A stretch of DNA of 64,000 bases from Streptomyces sp. MUM 178J (GTDB lineage Bacteria; Actinomycetota; Actinomycetes; Streptomycetales; Streptomycetaceae), in the NCBI RefSeq assembly GCF_022414575.1, contig NZ_JADWYQ010000014.1, positions 62,001 through 126,000 on the forward strand, read 5' to 3'. The notes under the pieces are model-generated. The model saw only the letters and a list, made by a program, of their open reading frames with translations. It made no database searches and was not told the origin of the DNA. Shown in pieces: positions 26,649-35,033 of this stretch. Both the position numbers and the translations under genes were made by a program. How positions within the stretch are numbered: position 1 is the first letter of the stretch; each line of letters opens with the position of its first letter.

Positions 26649-27244
26649 CGGCGCAGGGAGCGGCGCTGCCGGGGCCCGACGGCAGGCTCCGCTGCCCGTG
26701 GGGGCTCTCGGCCGACGACTATGTGCCGTACCACGACGAGGAGTGGGGCCGCGCGGTCCACGGCGACGACGAGCTGTTCGAACGGCTGTGTCTTGAGGCC
26801 TTCCAGTCGGGGCTGTCGTGGATCACGATCCTGCGCCGCAGGGAGGGCTTCCGCACCGCCTTCGCCGGCTTCAGGATCGCGGCGGTGGCGGAGTTCACCG
26901 GCGGCGACGAGGAGCGCCTCCTCGCCGACGCCGGCATCATCCGCAACCGAGCCAAGATCCAGGCGACGCTCGCCAACGCGCGCGTGCTCGCCGGGTGGGC
27001 GCCCGGCGAGCTGGACGCGCTGATCTGGTCGTACGCCCCCGACCCGGCTGTCCGGCCCGCCCCGCGGACGCTCGCGGACGTGCCGGCCGTCACCGACGAG
27101 TCCACGGCGCTGGCCAGGACGCTGAAGAAGCGCGGGCTGCGTTTTATCGGCCCGACCACCGCCTACGCCCTGATGCAGGCGTGCGGCCTGGTCAACGACC
27201 ACCTGGCGGACTGCTCGGCGCGTCCCGCCTCTGCCGCCCGCTAG
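26645..27244 (+). CDS. tag: DNA-3-methyladenine glycosylase I
   Basis: This 199-residue base-excision repair glycosylase has the N-terminal RCPWGLSADDYVPYHDEEWG region (first zinc Cys and the conserved YHDxEWG), EAFQSGLSWITILRRREGF with the catalytic-pocket residues, and GLRFIGPTTAYALMQACGLVNDH near the end, which includes the other Tag-specific residues. It removes 3-methyladenine from alkylated DNA. Its ATG overlaps the DivIVA gene's stop (ATGA), so they are coupled. Confidence 0.93.
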   Translation: MTAQGAALPGPDGRLRCPWGLSADDYVPYHDEEWGRAVHGDDELFERLCLEAFQSGLSWITILRRREGFRTAFAGFRIAAVAEFTGGDEERLLADAGIIRNRAKIQATLANARVLAGWAPGELDALIWSYAPDPAVRPAPRTLADVPAVTDESTALARTLKKRGLRFIGPTTAYALMQACGLVNDHLADCSARPASAAR

Positions 27245-27251
27245 CGCCGTG

Positions 27252-27270
27252 ACGGGCAGTGTCTGCCCGT
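27252..27270. terminator. Short hairpin between tag and the enoyl-CoA hydratase gene
   Basis: ACGGGCAG (27252-27259) pairs with CTGCCCGT (27263-27270) over a 3-nt loop. It sits 8 bases after the tag stop and can serve as its terminator. Confidence 0.6.
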
Positions 27271-27425
27271 TGACGAGCGTCGTCCGGCGCTGGGGGAGCG
27301 CCTCCCGCGCCCGGACCGCCGCGGGAAACGGCAGTGCGCGCGGCGCAGTGTGACGGAGCGAAGACTGCCGGGAGTGGGCACGAGCGCCGCGAAGGCCCCC
27401 CCGGAAAGGGCACGGGCGGCGCGGC

Positions 27426-28226
27426 TCAGCGGCCTGTGAACTTCGGCTGCTCCTTCGCCAGGAACGCCTGCACCGCGATCTGGTGGTCCTCGGACGCGCC
27501 CGCCATCGTCTGGAGTTCGTCCTCCTTCTCCAGGGTCTCGCTCAGCGAGTGGTCCGCGCTGAAGTCGAGGGACCGCTTGAGCGCCGCGTAGGCCAGCGTC
27601 GGACCATCCGCCAGCGCCCGGGCCACAGCGGCGGCCTCCGCGGCGAGGTCGCCCGCGGGGACCAGCTTGTTCGCGATGCCCAGGTCGTACGCCTCCTGGG
27701 CGGAGAAGGACCGCGGGAACATCAGCAGCTCTGTGGCGCGGCTCCGGCCGACCAGCCGGGGCAGCGTCCAGGAGACGCCCGAGTCGGCGGTCAGGGCGAC
27801 CCCCGCGAACGACGTGGTGAACGACGCGCTGTCCGCGACCACCCGGTAGTCCGCGGCGAGCGCGAAACCCAGGCCCGCGCCCGCGGCGACGCCGTTGACC
27901 CCGGCCACCACGGGCTTGGGCATCTCGGCGATGGCCCGCACGATCGGGTTGTAGTGCTTGCGCACGGTCTCCATGGTGTGGCGGGTGCCGGCGTCGCGGT
28001 CCGACTGCAGCAGGGCGACGTGCTCCTTGAGGTCCTGGCCGACGCAGAAGGCGCGCCCGGCGGCGGTGAGCAGCACCGCGCGCACCGCGCGGTCGGCCGC
28101 GGCGGACTGCACCGCGTCCCGCAGGGCGGCCTTGGCCCTGATGTTCATCGCGTTCATGGCCTCGGGCCGGTTGATCGTGACGGTCGCGAGCCCGTCGCTC
28201 ACCTCGTACAGCACGCTGTCGGCCAT
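27426..28226 (-). CDS. Enoyl-CoA hydratase/isomerase family protein
   Basis: This 266-residue crotonase-fold protein begins MADSVLYEVSDGLATVTINR. The oxyanion-hole motifs are GRAFCVGQDLKEH and GVNGVAAGAGLGFALAADY. The second acidic catalytic position near SGVSWTLPRLVG carries Asp (LTADSGVSW), a feature closer to PaaG/1,2-epoxyphenylacetyl-CoA isomerases than to classical hydratases. It acts on a CoA ester of unknown chain. The ATG at 28226 is preferred over upstream starts that add a non-conserved tail. Confidence 0.88.
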   Translation of the reverse strand: MADSVLYEVSDGLATVTINRPEAMNAMNIRAKAALRDAVQSAAADRAVRAVLLTAAGRAFCVGQDLKEHVALLQSDRDAGTRHTMETVRKHYNPIVRAIAEMPKPVVAGVNGVAAGAGLGFALAADYRVVADSASFTTSFAGVALTADSGVSWTLPRLVGRSRATELLMFPRSFSAQEAYDLGIANKLVPAGDLAAEAAAVARALADGPTLAYAALKRSLDFSADHSLSETLEKEDELQTMAGASEDHQIAVQAFLAKEQPKFTGR

Positions 28227-28539
28227 GTCAGGTCCCTTCGCGGGTCGAACGGCAGTGTCCAGCCCAAGCATGACGGAGATCATCGGCACGTGAACATGTG
28301 ACCTGCGTCAAACATTGCGCAGCTCCCGGCCATGGCGCGGGGGCGAAGTATCGCAGGCGGATCGCCGAATTGAGTGGTTTTGACTGAGCGCGTTGCGCAA
28401 GCGATGCCGACCGATGTTGGTCATCGGGTCCGGCGATGCGGGATAATGACCTGGAAGCAATGTGTTCGATGCCGGTGACGCGTGCCCTTCCACAGGGCCG
28501 TCGGCTGACGATGAGCTGGTTTCAGGAAGGGGAACGAGC

Positions 28540-28707
28540 ATGGCGGCCATGAAGCCGCGGACGGGCGACGGCCCGCTCGAGGTGAGCAAGGAGGGGCGGG
28601 GCATCGTCATGCGCGTTCCGCTCGAAGGCGGCGGTCGGCTCGTTGTCGAGCTGACTCCGGACGAGGCCAAGGCCCTGGGTGAGGCCCTGGAGAAGGTCAC
28701 CGCCTGA
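28540..28707 (+). CDS. DUF3117 small conserved protein
   Basis: This 55-residue protein begins MAAMKPRTGDGPLEVSKEGR and continues with MRVPLEGGGRLVVELTPDEA. The family is short, highly conserved in actinobacteria and of unknown function (Rv1211 is the mycobacterial member). An AGGAAGGGG ribosome binding site precedes the ATG, so the shorter start is preferred over one 78 bases upstream. A GATAAT box near 28441 may be its -10 region. Confidence 0.88.
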   Translation: MAAMKPRTGDGPLEVSKEGRGIVMRVPLEGGGRLVVELTPDEAKALGEALEKVTA

Positions 28708-28734
28708 CGACGCGGACGCATCCATTGCGCTGCA

Positions 28735-28766
28735 CTGCCCCGGCACGGCGTCCTGTGCCGGGGCAG
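28735..28766. terminator. Bidirectional hairpin terminator
   Basis: A perfect 12-bp stem, CTGCCCCGGCAC (28735-28746) and GTGCCGGGGCAG (28755-28766), has an 8-nt loop. It lies between DUF3117 and the convergent O-methyltransferase gene. Confidence 0.8.
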
Positions 28767-28784
28767 AGGCGTGCCGGGGGCGGC

Positions 28785-29420
28785 TCAGCCCCTGCGCACC
28801 GCGCACAGCAGCCCGTCGCCGACCGGCAGCAGCGTGGGCAGCAGCTCCTGGCTCTCCCGCACCGCCCTCAGCAGCTCCCGCACCCGCAGCACTTCGGGGG
28901 GCTGGGCCGAGGAGTCGACCGTGCGGCCGTCCGCGAAGACCCCCTCGAAGCAGACGAGGCCGCCGGGCCGCAGCAGGCGCAACGATTCAGCGAGGTAGTC
29001 GAGGGACTCCATCGGGTCGCCGTCGCAGAAGACGAGGTCGTACCCGCCGTCCGCCAGCCGCGGCAGCACATCGAGGGCCCGGCCGGGTATGAATCGCGCA
29101 CGGTTCCCGGCGAAGCCCGCCTCACGGAACGCCTCGCGGGCGAACTGCTGCCGCTCCGGCTCCAGATCCACGGTCGTCAGCACGCCGTCCTGGCGCATGC
29201 CCTGCAGCAGATAGATCCCGGAGACGCCGGCGCCCGTGCCGATCTCGGCCACCGCCTTCGCGCCCGCGGTCGCGGCCAGCAGTCGCAGCGCGGCGCCGGC
29301 GCCCGGGGACACCGAGGGGAGCCCTGACTCCCGGGCCCGGTCCCGGGCCCAGCGCAGTGCCTCGTCCTCGGCGACAAAGGCGTCGGCGAACGCCCAGCTC
29401 GTCTGCCGGTTGGCGGTAAT
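28785..29420 (-). CDS. O-methyltransferase with an apparent ATT start codon
   Basis: This SAM-dependent methyltransferase has the motif AVAEIGTGAGVSGIYLL, then VDLEPERQQFAREAF, DLVFCDGD and a C-terminal LLPVGDGLLCAVRRG, matching the Rv1220c-type O-methyltransferase family. The conserved N-terminus ITANRQTSWAFADAFVAEDE is encoded up to 29418, but no ATG, GTG or TTG exists in frame for at least 45 codons upstream. An AAGGAG is placed 6 bases before ATT at 29420, where relatives (from memory) have ATG-ATT. The first standard start, GTG 29312, would delete 36 conserved residues. I therefore call an ATT start, or a lost ATG. It diverges from the sigma factor gene. Confidence 0.75.
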   Translation of the reverse strand: MTANRQTSWAFADAFVAEDEALRWARDRARESGLPSVSPGAGAALRLLAATAGAKAVAEIGTGAGVSGIYLLQGMRQDGVLTTVDLEPERQQFAREAFREAGFAGNRARFIPGRALDVLPRLADGGYDLVFCDGDPMESLDYLAESLRLLRPGGLVCFEGVFADGRTVDSSAQPPEVLRVRELLRAVRESQELLPTLLPVGDGLLCAVRRG

Positions 29421-29609
29421 GGCCCTCTCCTTGCCCCGTAGTGCGCGCGAGGCCGACTGTATCCGCTGCCCCGGGAACCCGCTGATGGGACCGGGCGTTA
29501 GGCAGGGGCAGGGGGAACCGCACGAAGCGCGGGCAAACAGGACCGCGACCGACCGCGGGGCCCAAATTCGCGTAAAGATTCTTATCCGGTGCTAACGGGC
29601 GAGGTGGCT

Positions 29610-30401
29610 ATGGTAGGGGCTCCGCTGGACACCACCAGAGCCGACAGGGGAGGTGCGGCTGCACCTGCGGATCGGGGAGGAGTGCTGAGGCGCCTTCTCA
29701 GGTCGGCGGGTGAGCCGAAATCCGTGACATACACCGCTGACAGTTCTCGCACCTCCGACTCCGCAACCACGGCGACCTTCGCATCGGATGCGGAATCGCA
29801 GGCGTGGACCCCTCCCACCTGGGAGGAGATCGTCAGCACGCACAGCGGCCGGGTCTACCGCCTCGCCTACCGCCTCACGGGCAACCAGCACGATGCGGAG
29901 GACCTGACCCAGGAGGTCTTCGTCCGGGTCTTCCGCTCGCTGTCCACATACACCCCGGGCACTTTCGAAGGCTGGCTGCACCGCATCACCACCAACCTCT
30001 TCCTGGACATGGTCCGCCGCAAGCAGCGCATCCGCTTCGACGCGCTGGGCGACGATGCGGCCGAGCGGCTGCCCAGCCGCGAGCCCTCCCCGCAGCAGGC
30101 GTTCAACGACACCCACTTCGACGCGGACGTGCAGCAGGCGCTCGACACCCTCGCGCCCGAGTTCCGCGCCGCCGTGGTGCTCTGTGACATCGAAGGGCTG
30201 TCGTACGAGGAGATCGCCGCGACGCTGGGCGTCAAGCTCGGCACCGTCCGCAGCCGTATCCACCGCGGGCGCTCCCATCTGCGCAAGGCGCTCAGCCACC
30301 GTTCTCCGGAGGCCCGCGCCGAGCAGCGCGGCGCCGCACCCGTGCCCACGCCCGTGCTCGGGTTCGCCGGCGCCGGAGCAGGGGAGGTCGGAACGGCGTG
30401 A
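29610..30401 (+). CDS. sigE: ECF RNA polymerase sigma factor, SigE type
   Basis: This 263-residue sigma-70 family ECF factor has a ~75-residue N-terminal extension, region 2 ([37 protein letters not shown]) and region 4 ([20 protein letters not shown]). The next genes encode its anti-sigma factor, an HtrA protease and TatB, the order known from mycobacterial sigE-rseA-htrA-tatB. It probably responds to cell-envelope stress. ATG 29610 is preferred; a GTG at 29589 adds 7 residues. I use sigE in the mycobacterial sense; the S. coelicolor gene named sigE is different. Confidence 0.9.
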   Translation: MVGAPLDTTRADRGGAAAPADRGGVLRRLLRSAGEPKSVTYTADSSRTSDSATTATFASDAESQAWTPPTWEEIVSTHSGRVYRLAYRLTGNQHDAEDLTQEVFVRVFRSLSTYTPGTFEGWLHRITTNLFLDMVRRKQRIRFDALGDDAAERLPSREPSPQQAFNDTHFDADVQQALDTLAPEFRAAVVLCDIEGLSYEEIAATLGVKLGTVRSRIHRGRSHLRKALSHRSPEARAEQRGAAPVPTPVLGFAGAGAGEVGTA

Positions 30402-31576
30402 GCAGCACACGTCCGACTCCCGCGGAGCAGCACCTGGGGGACAGGCTCGCCGCGCTGGTCGACGGCGAGCTGGCGCACGACGCCCGCGACCGTGTCCTGG
30501 CCCATCTGGCGACCTGCCCCAAATGCAAGGCCGAGGCAGACGCCCAGCGCCGCCTGAAGAGCGTCTTCGCGCATGCCGCCCCGCCCCCGCCCCCCGAGGG
30601 GCTGCTGGCGCGGCTGCAGGGGCTTCCGGCCGGTCCCGGCGGCGATGACGGCGGCCCAGGGGCCCGCCGTCCCTTCGGCGACCTCGGCGCTTTCGGCGGC
30701 CCCGGCAGCCCCTTCGGCGGCGGCTTCGGAGGCGACCGGCAGAGCGACGGCGTGAGCCGCGGCGACGGGGTGAGGGGAGCGCTGAGGCCGTCGGCGGAAC
30801 ATACCGGCGAACGCAGCGCGGAGACGTTCGGCCACGTCCCCGCTGGCACCCGCGCGACAGTACTGCCGGGCGGCTCCGGAGCGGGCTTCCGGATCCATGA
30901 GACCGGGCACGCCGCCGCCGACCGCTCGCCGTGGCGAGGCCGGAGGCTCGCTTTCGCCGCGGCGAGCGCAGTCTCCTTTGCGGCCATCGCGCTGGGCGGC
31001 ACGGTGTCCCTGGACGGCTCCGCGCAGAACAGCGCACGGGGCGAGGGCCGCGGGACCAACATCACCCCGCCGCGCACGGCCGCCTCCAACACGGCCGCCC
31101 AGGCCGCCTCGAACGCGTCTCCTTCGGCGCGTAGCGCGTCCGGCGGCGCCGGGAGAGCAGGCGTCAGCGGCTCGTTCCCCGGAGGCGCGACGAGCGTGCG
31201 CGGCGCCTCGGAGGCGGACCGCCGCCGCAACGGCGGGTACGGGGCGTACGACGTCGCACGTTCTGACGGCGCCTCGCCCTCGTCCGCTCCGACCCGGCCG
31301 GGCCGGAGCGTCCCGTCGGCGCAGCAGACGACACCGCCCCTGGCGCCGCTCTCGCTCTGGTCGCCTCTGTCGCCGAACCGGCCGTTCGACACGTCCATGC
31401 TGTTCGGCGCGTCGATGCCGACGGAGCCCTCGCGCGGACTGCCGCCGGCGGCAGGAGCTGCGGACCCGGCCTTCCGCCTCGCCAACGCCTCCGGGATCGC
31501 CCCGTCGCCCGCCCCCGTCCCCACGCATCCCTCCGCCCCCGGCCGACCCGGGGACTCGCTCTCCCCGCGGCCCTGA
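30398..31576 (+). CDS. Zinc-finger anti-sigma factor (RseA-like), long form
   Basis: This 392-residue membrane protein has an N-terminal anti-sigma domain with the zinc motif HLATCPKCK (HxxxCxxC, residues ~35-45). A Gly/Pro-rich cytoplasmic linker follows, then a membrane span near residue 188-205 ([18 protein letters not shown]), then a ~180-residue extracellular tail rich in Ser, Pro, Ala and Arg. It should hold the SigE-type sigma at the membrane until released. It is much longer than mycobacterial RseA. The GTG overlaps the sigma stop by 4 bases, showing coupling. Confidence 0.88.
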   Translation: MSSTRPTPAEQHLGDRLAALVDGELAHDARDRVLAHLATCPKCKAEADAQRRLKSVFAHAAPPPPPEGLLARLQGLPAGPGGDDGGPGARRPFGDLGAFGGPGSPFGGGFGGDRQSDGVSRGDGVRGALRPSAEHTGERSAETFGHVPAGTRATVLPGGSGAGFRIHETGHAAADRSPWRGRRLAFAAASAVSFAAIALGGTVSLDGSAQNSARGEGRGTNITPPRTAASNTAAQAASNASPSARSASGGAGRAGVSGSFPGGATSVRGASEADRRRNGGYGAYDVARSDGASPSSAPTRPGRSVPSAQQTTPPLAPLSLWSPLSPNRPFDTSMLFGASMPTEPSRGLPPAAGAADPAFRLANASGIAPSPAPVPTHPSAPGRPGDSLSPRP

Positions 31577-31684
31577 CCCAGCCGGTCAGGGCCCTGCGCG
31601 GCGAATCGCAAACCTGGTTGAATCTGCGGAGCGGCGCCGCACCGGCGCCGCAGCGTTTCGGCAGTCGCAGTCTGCGGGGAGAGC

Positions 31685-33466
31685 ATGGACGACGGGAAGC
31701 CCACACAGCCCAAGGGGTCGAAGGCGCGATGGTGGAGCCGACCCGGCGCGGCGGGCGGGGCCCCCTCACAGCCGGAGCCCGGGGAGGCGGCGAAGGACAC
31801 CGCGGCCGCCGCGGCGGCCGCCGGTGACGCCACCGGTCCGGAGCCCTCCACGGCTGCCCCCGTGACGCCGCCGACGCCCGCCCCCGAAGGGCCGCCCGCG
31901 CAGGCGCAGGCCGCCGCCGCGGCTTCCGCCGAACATCCGGCCCGGCCGCAGCCGCTGCACGAACCGGACGAGTACCGGACTCCGCCGTACGGCGAGCCCG
32001 GCCCCTGGGCGCCCGCACCGCCCGTGCAGCGCCCGGCGGTCCCCGGCGCCACCCCGCCGCACGGCACGCCCGCGCATGGGACGCACACCCATGGGACGCC
32101 CGCGCACGGCACGCCGACCCCGGGAGTCCCTGGGGCCGCCCCCGCCCCTCCTGGCATGCCGCCCCAGGGAGCCCCGCTGCCGCCGGAGCCCCAGGGCGCG
32201 CCTCAGCCCCCGTCGCAGCCTTCGCCGCAGTGGCTGCAGTACGACCCGTGGAGAGCTCCCGGACAGCAGCCCCTGACTCAGAACGGCCAGCTGACCCAGA
32301 ACGGCCAGCCCGGCCACCTCGTCCCCTCCGGCCATTCGCCCCAGCCCGCCCGCAAGGGCAGGCGGCGCGGGGCTCTGGCCCTCGCCGCGCTGCTCATCGC
32401 GGTGGTCGCGGGCGGGGTCGGCGGCGGCATCGGCGCGTACATCGAGCGCAACGGCGGCCTCACGCGGGTCGAACTGCCGCAGGCCGGCCGTGACAACGGC
32501 GTCCGCCCGCCCGACAGCGTCGCCGGCATCGCCGCCAGCGCGCTCCCGAGCGTGGTCACCCTGCACGTCAGCGGCGGCGGCGAAGCAGGCACCGGAACCG
32601 GCTTCGTACTCGACCGGAAGGGCCACATCCTCACCAACAACCATGTGGTCGACCCGGCCGGCGAAACGGGCGACATCTCGGTCACCTTCAGCAGCGGCGA
32701 CACCGCCAGGGCCACGCTCGTCGGCAAGGACAGCGGCTACGACCTCGCCGTCGTGAAGGTCACCGGCGTCTCGAACCTCACGCCGCTGCCCCTCGGCAAC
32801 TCCGACAACGTCCAGGTCGGCGACCCCGTCGTGGCCATCGGCGCACCCTTCGATCTGCAGAACACGGTGACCGCGGGCATCATCAGCGCCAAGGAGCGCC
32901 CCATCACCGCGGGTGGCCAGAAGGGCGACGGCAGCGACATCAGCTATGTCGACGCGCTCCAGACCGACGCCCCGATAAACCCGGGCAACTCCGGCGGGCC
33001 GCTCGTCGACTCCAAGGCCCGGGTCATCGGCATCAACAGCGCGATCCGGGCGGCGGACGACGGCGTCGGCTCGGACGGCGGCCAGCCGGGCTCCATCGGC
33101 CTCGGCTTCGCCATCCCCATCAACCAGGGCAAGCGGGTCGCCGAGGAACTGATCAACACCGGCAGGGCCACGCATCCGGTCATCGGAGTGAGCCTCGACA
33201 TGAAGTTCACCGGCGACGGCGCGCGCGTCGGCGACGAGGGCCGGGTCGGCGGGCCGTCCGTCACACCCGGCGGACCGGCTGCCAAGGCGGGCATCAGGCC
33301 CGGCGATGTGATCACCAAGGTGGACGGCCAGCGGGTGCACAGCGGCGAGGAGCTGATCGTCAAGATCCGCGCCCACCGCCCGGGCGACGAGCTGGAGCTG
33401 ACGCTCCGGCGCGGCGGCTCCGGCGCCCGCACCCTGACGCTGACCCTCGGCTCCTCCGGCAGCTGA
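31685..33466 (+). CDS. htrA: HtrA-like membrane serine protease (S1C, trypsin plus PDZ)
   Basis: This 593-residue protein has a long Pro/Ala-rich cytoplasmic N-terminus (1-215, with HGTPAHGT-type repeats) and a membrane span near 225-245. An extracellular trypsin-like domain follows, with the triad His320 (LTNNHVVD), Asp353 (SGYDLAVVKV) and Ser436 (NPGNSGGPLVD). A PDZ domain (about 500-590, GGPAAKAGIRPGDVI) closes it. It is expected to degrade misfolded envelope proteins and possibly process the anti-sigma factor. It lies third in the sigma operon. Confidence 0.93.
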   Translation: MDDGKPTQPKGSKARWWSRPGAAGGAPSQPEPGEAAKDTAAAAAAAGDATGPEPSTAAPVTPPTPAPEGPPAQAQAAAAASAEHPARPQPLHEPDEYRTPPYGEPGPWAPAPPVQRPAVPGATPPHGTPAHGTHTHGTPAHGTPTPGVPGAAPAPPGMPPQGAPLPPEPQGAPQPPSQPSPQWLQYDPWRAPGQQPLTQNGQLTQNGQPGHLVPSGHSPQPARKGRRRGALALAALLIAVVAGGVGGGIGAYIERNGGLTRVELPQAGRDNGVRPPDSVAGIAASALPSVVTLHVSGGGEAGTGTGFVLDRKGHILTNNHVVDPAGETGDISVTFSSGDTARATLVGKDSGYDLAVVKVTGVSNLTPLPLGNSDNVQVGDPVVAIGAPFDLQNTVTAGIISAKERPITAGGQKGDGSDISYVDALQTDAPINPGNSGGPLVDSKARVIGINSAIRAADDGVGSDGGQPGSIGLGFAIPINQGKRVAEELINTGRATHPVIGVSLDMKFTGDGARVGDEGRVGGPSVTPGGPAAKAGIRPGDVITKVDGQRVHSGEELIVKIRAHRPGDELELTLRRGGSGARTLTLTLGSSGS

Positions 33467-33467
33467 A

Positions 33468-33537
33468 CGCCCGGCCGACAGCTGCCCCCGGCCGGCAGTC
33501 GAACGCCGGGCCGACAGCTGCGCCGGGCCGACAGCTG
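33468..33537. repeat. 17-19-bp tandem repeat after htrA
   Basis: Four units of about 17 bp (33468, 33485, 33502, 33521) follow the htrA stop directly. Three contain GCCGACAGCTG and the second is diverged. The units are GC-rich with internal GGCC and CAGCTG palindromes. No coding role is apparent. Confidence 0.65.
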
Positions 33538-33672
33538 AACAGCGGCTGCACTCTCACCCGGCGGGGCGGGGCAAGGTACCGCCCGGCGAGTGCGGACGGG
33601 TACCGTGGAGCGGGCCTTTCGCCCTCATCGAATCGTCGACGTGCGGGCCCGCGGACCACGAGGAGCAGCAGG

Positions 33673-34125
33673 GTGTTCAACGACATAGGCGGACTGGAGC
33701 TGGTGGCGCTTGTGATCCTCGCGGTGCTCATCTTCGGCCCCGACAAGCTGCCGAAGGTCATCCAGGACGCCGCCCGCTTCATCCGGAGGATCCGCGAGTT
33801 CTCCGAGAACGCAAAGCAGGACATCCGCAGTGAGCTGGGGCCGGAGTTCAAGGACTTCGAGTTCGAGGACCTCAACCCCAAGGCGTTCATCCGCAAGCAG
33901 CTCGACCAGAACGAGGAGCTGAAGGAGCTCAAGGAGCTCCGCAGCTCCTTTGACTTCAAGAAGGAAGTCAGCGAGGTCGCCGATGCGGTGAACGGCACGG
34001 AGCCCGATGTCCCGGTCTCCGCCGCAGCGCCCGGAAGCTCCTCTTCCACCGGCCCCGACCTGCTCAAGAAGCGCGTAACGCTCGAGAAGGACGAGCGGCC
34101 GCCGTTCGACGCAGACGCCACCTGA
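33673..34125 (+). CDS. tatB: Sec-independent translocase protein TatB
   Basis: This 150-residue protein has the TatB N-terminus: a short periplasmic start with Glu (IGGLELVALVILAVLIFGPD), one membrane span, the FGPDKLP hinge and a long amphipathic helix (IQDAARFIRRIREFSENAKQ). A charged, disordered C-terminal tail with repeated KELKEL segments follows. It is the substrate-recognition partner of TatC in export of folded twin-arginine proteins. The GTG follows GAGGAGCAGCAGG. It follows htrA as in mycobacteria. Confidence 0.93.
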   Translation: MFNDIGGLELVALVILAVLIFGPDKLPKVIQDAARFIRRIREFSENAKQDIRSELGPEFKDFEFEDLNPKAFIRKQLDQNEELKELKELRSSFDFKKEVSEVADAVNGTEPDVPVSAAAPGSSSSTGPDLLKKRVTLEKDERPPFDADAT

Positions 34126-34244
34126 GTACCGTCAATCCCTGCGAGACGGGACAGGGTGGCTATTCTCCATCTGTCCGGAAGTCAGGACGCCCGAGGGGGG
34201 CGGGTCCGTTCCGGGTCTCGAAACACAAGGAGGCGGCCGGATAG

Positions 34245-34937
34245 ATGGAGACGACGAGTCGAGTAGCGGTACCGGGTGTGACCGACCCATCCCCCGCTCA
34301 GGGCGGGGATCGACCGCTGGGGGCCAAGGAGAAGATAGCGGCTCGGCGGTTGATCGACGGATATCTGAGTGCGTCCTTCCCCTGGTACGGACTGGATGAG
34401 GCGTTCACCGGCCCCCGCCGCCTGATGCAGGTGGGCACGGCGGCGGACGGCACGGTCCAGCACGGTTCCGTGGGGCACGGCGACGAGCCGTCGATAAAGT
34501 CCGACGGAAGCCAGAGCGCGGAGCGTGAGCGCTTCGCCGTGGTCGTCACCGTGGCGGCCAGCCCGGTGCGGCGCAGCGGCGACGGAACGGGCGTCCTGGA
34601 TGCCACCACGGTCTCCTCGGCGGCCTGGCTGGCCGGGTCGGGGCTGCTCGCCCACACCTGGCCGCCGCAGCTGGACCACGCGCTGCGCGACGACTGGCTG
34701 GAGCAGCAGACGGAGACCGCGTTCGAACTCGCCGACGACCTGACAGGGCCGGCCTGGTCCAGCCTGTCGCTTCCGGTCGACGGCGAACCGACGCCGTTCC
34801 ACTACCGGGAGTCGGAGTTCGGCTGGGTGCTGGCCGGTCCCACGGACGGCGGGGTGCACATCGGCGCCTACGGGCGCGGGATGAGCGCCTACGGCCTGGG
34901 GTTCTCGGTGATCCAGGACCTCGCGGCGTACACCTGA
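34245..34937 (+). CDS. Conserved actinomycete protein of unknown function
   Basis: This 230-residue protein starts METTSRVAVPGVTDPSPAQG. The middle has KIAARRLIDGYLSASFPWYG and a hydrophilic region; the C-terminus contains VLAGPTDGGVHIGAYGRGMS. No signal peptide, membrane span or known catalytic motif is visible. It lies between tatB and the convergent mrp, and I do not recognise a family name. An AAGGAGG ribosome binding site supports the start. Confidence 0.75.
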   Translation: METTSRVAVPGVTDPSPAQGGDRPLGAKEKIAARRLIDGYLSASFPWYGLDEAFTGPRRLMQVGTAADGTVQHGSVGHGDEPSIKSDGSQSAERERFAVVVTVAASPVRRSGDGTGVLDATTVSSAAWLAGSGLLAHTWPPQLDHALRDDWLEQQTETAFELADDLTGPAWSSLSLPVDGEPTPFHYRESEFGWVLAGPTDGGVHIGAYGRGMSAYGLGFSVIQDLAAYT

Positions 34938-34940
34938 GGA

Positions 34941-34976
34941 GAGCGCATACGAGAAGAGGAGCGCATACGAGAAGAG
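34941..34976. repeat. Exact 18-bp direct repeat (two copies)
   Basis: GAGCGCATACGAGAAGAG occurs at 34941-34958 and again immediately at 34959-34976, just after the stop codon of the preceding gene. Confidence 0.85.
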
Positions 34977-34979
34977 GAA

Positions 34980-35005
34980 GGGCGCCGCTCACCCGAGCGA
35001 CGCCC
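34980..35005. terminator. Hairpin between convergent genes
   Basis: GGGCGCCGCTC (34980-34990) pairs with GAGCGACGCCC (34995-35005) with one mismatch and a 4-nt loop. It separates the unknown-function gene from the convergent mrp gene. Confidence 0.65.
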
Positions 35006-35033
35006 CTCCTCGTGTCCGTCGGACTCGCGTCCG

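Noticed and set aside
31766..33376. Long minus-strand open frame opposite htrA
   Set aside because: It is composed mainly of Ala, Asp, Gly and Val and has no start site or domain; HtrA is unambiguous on the plus strand.
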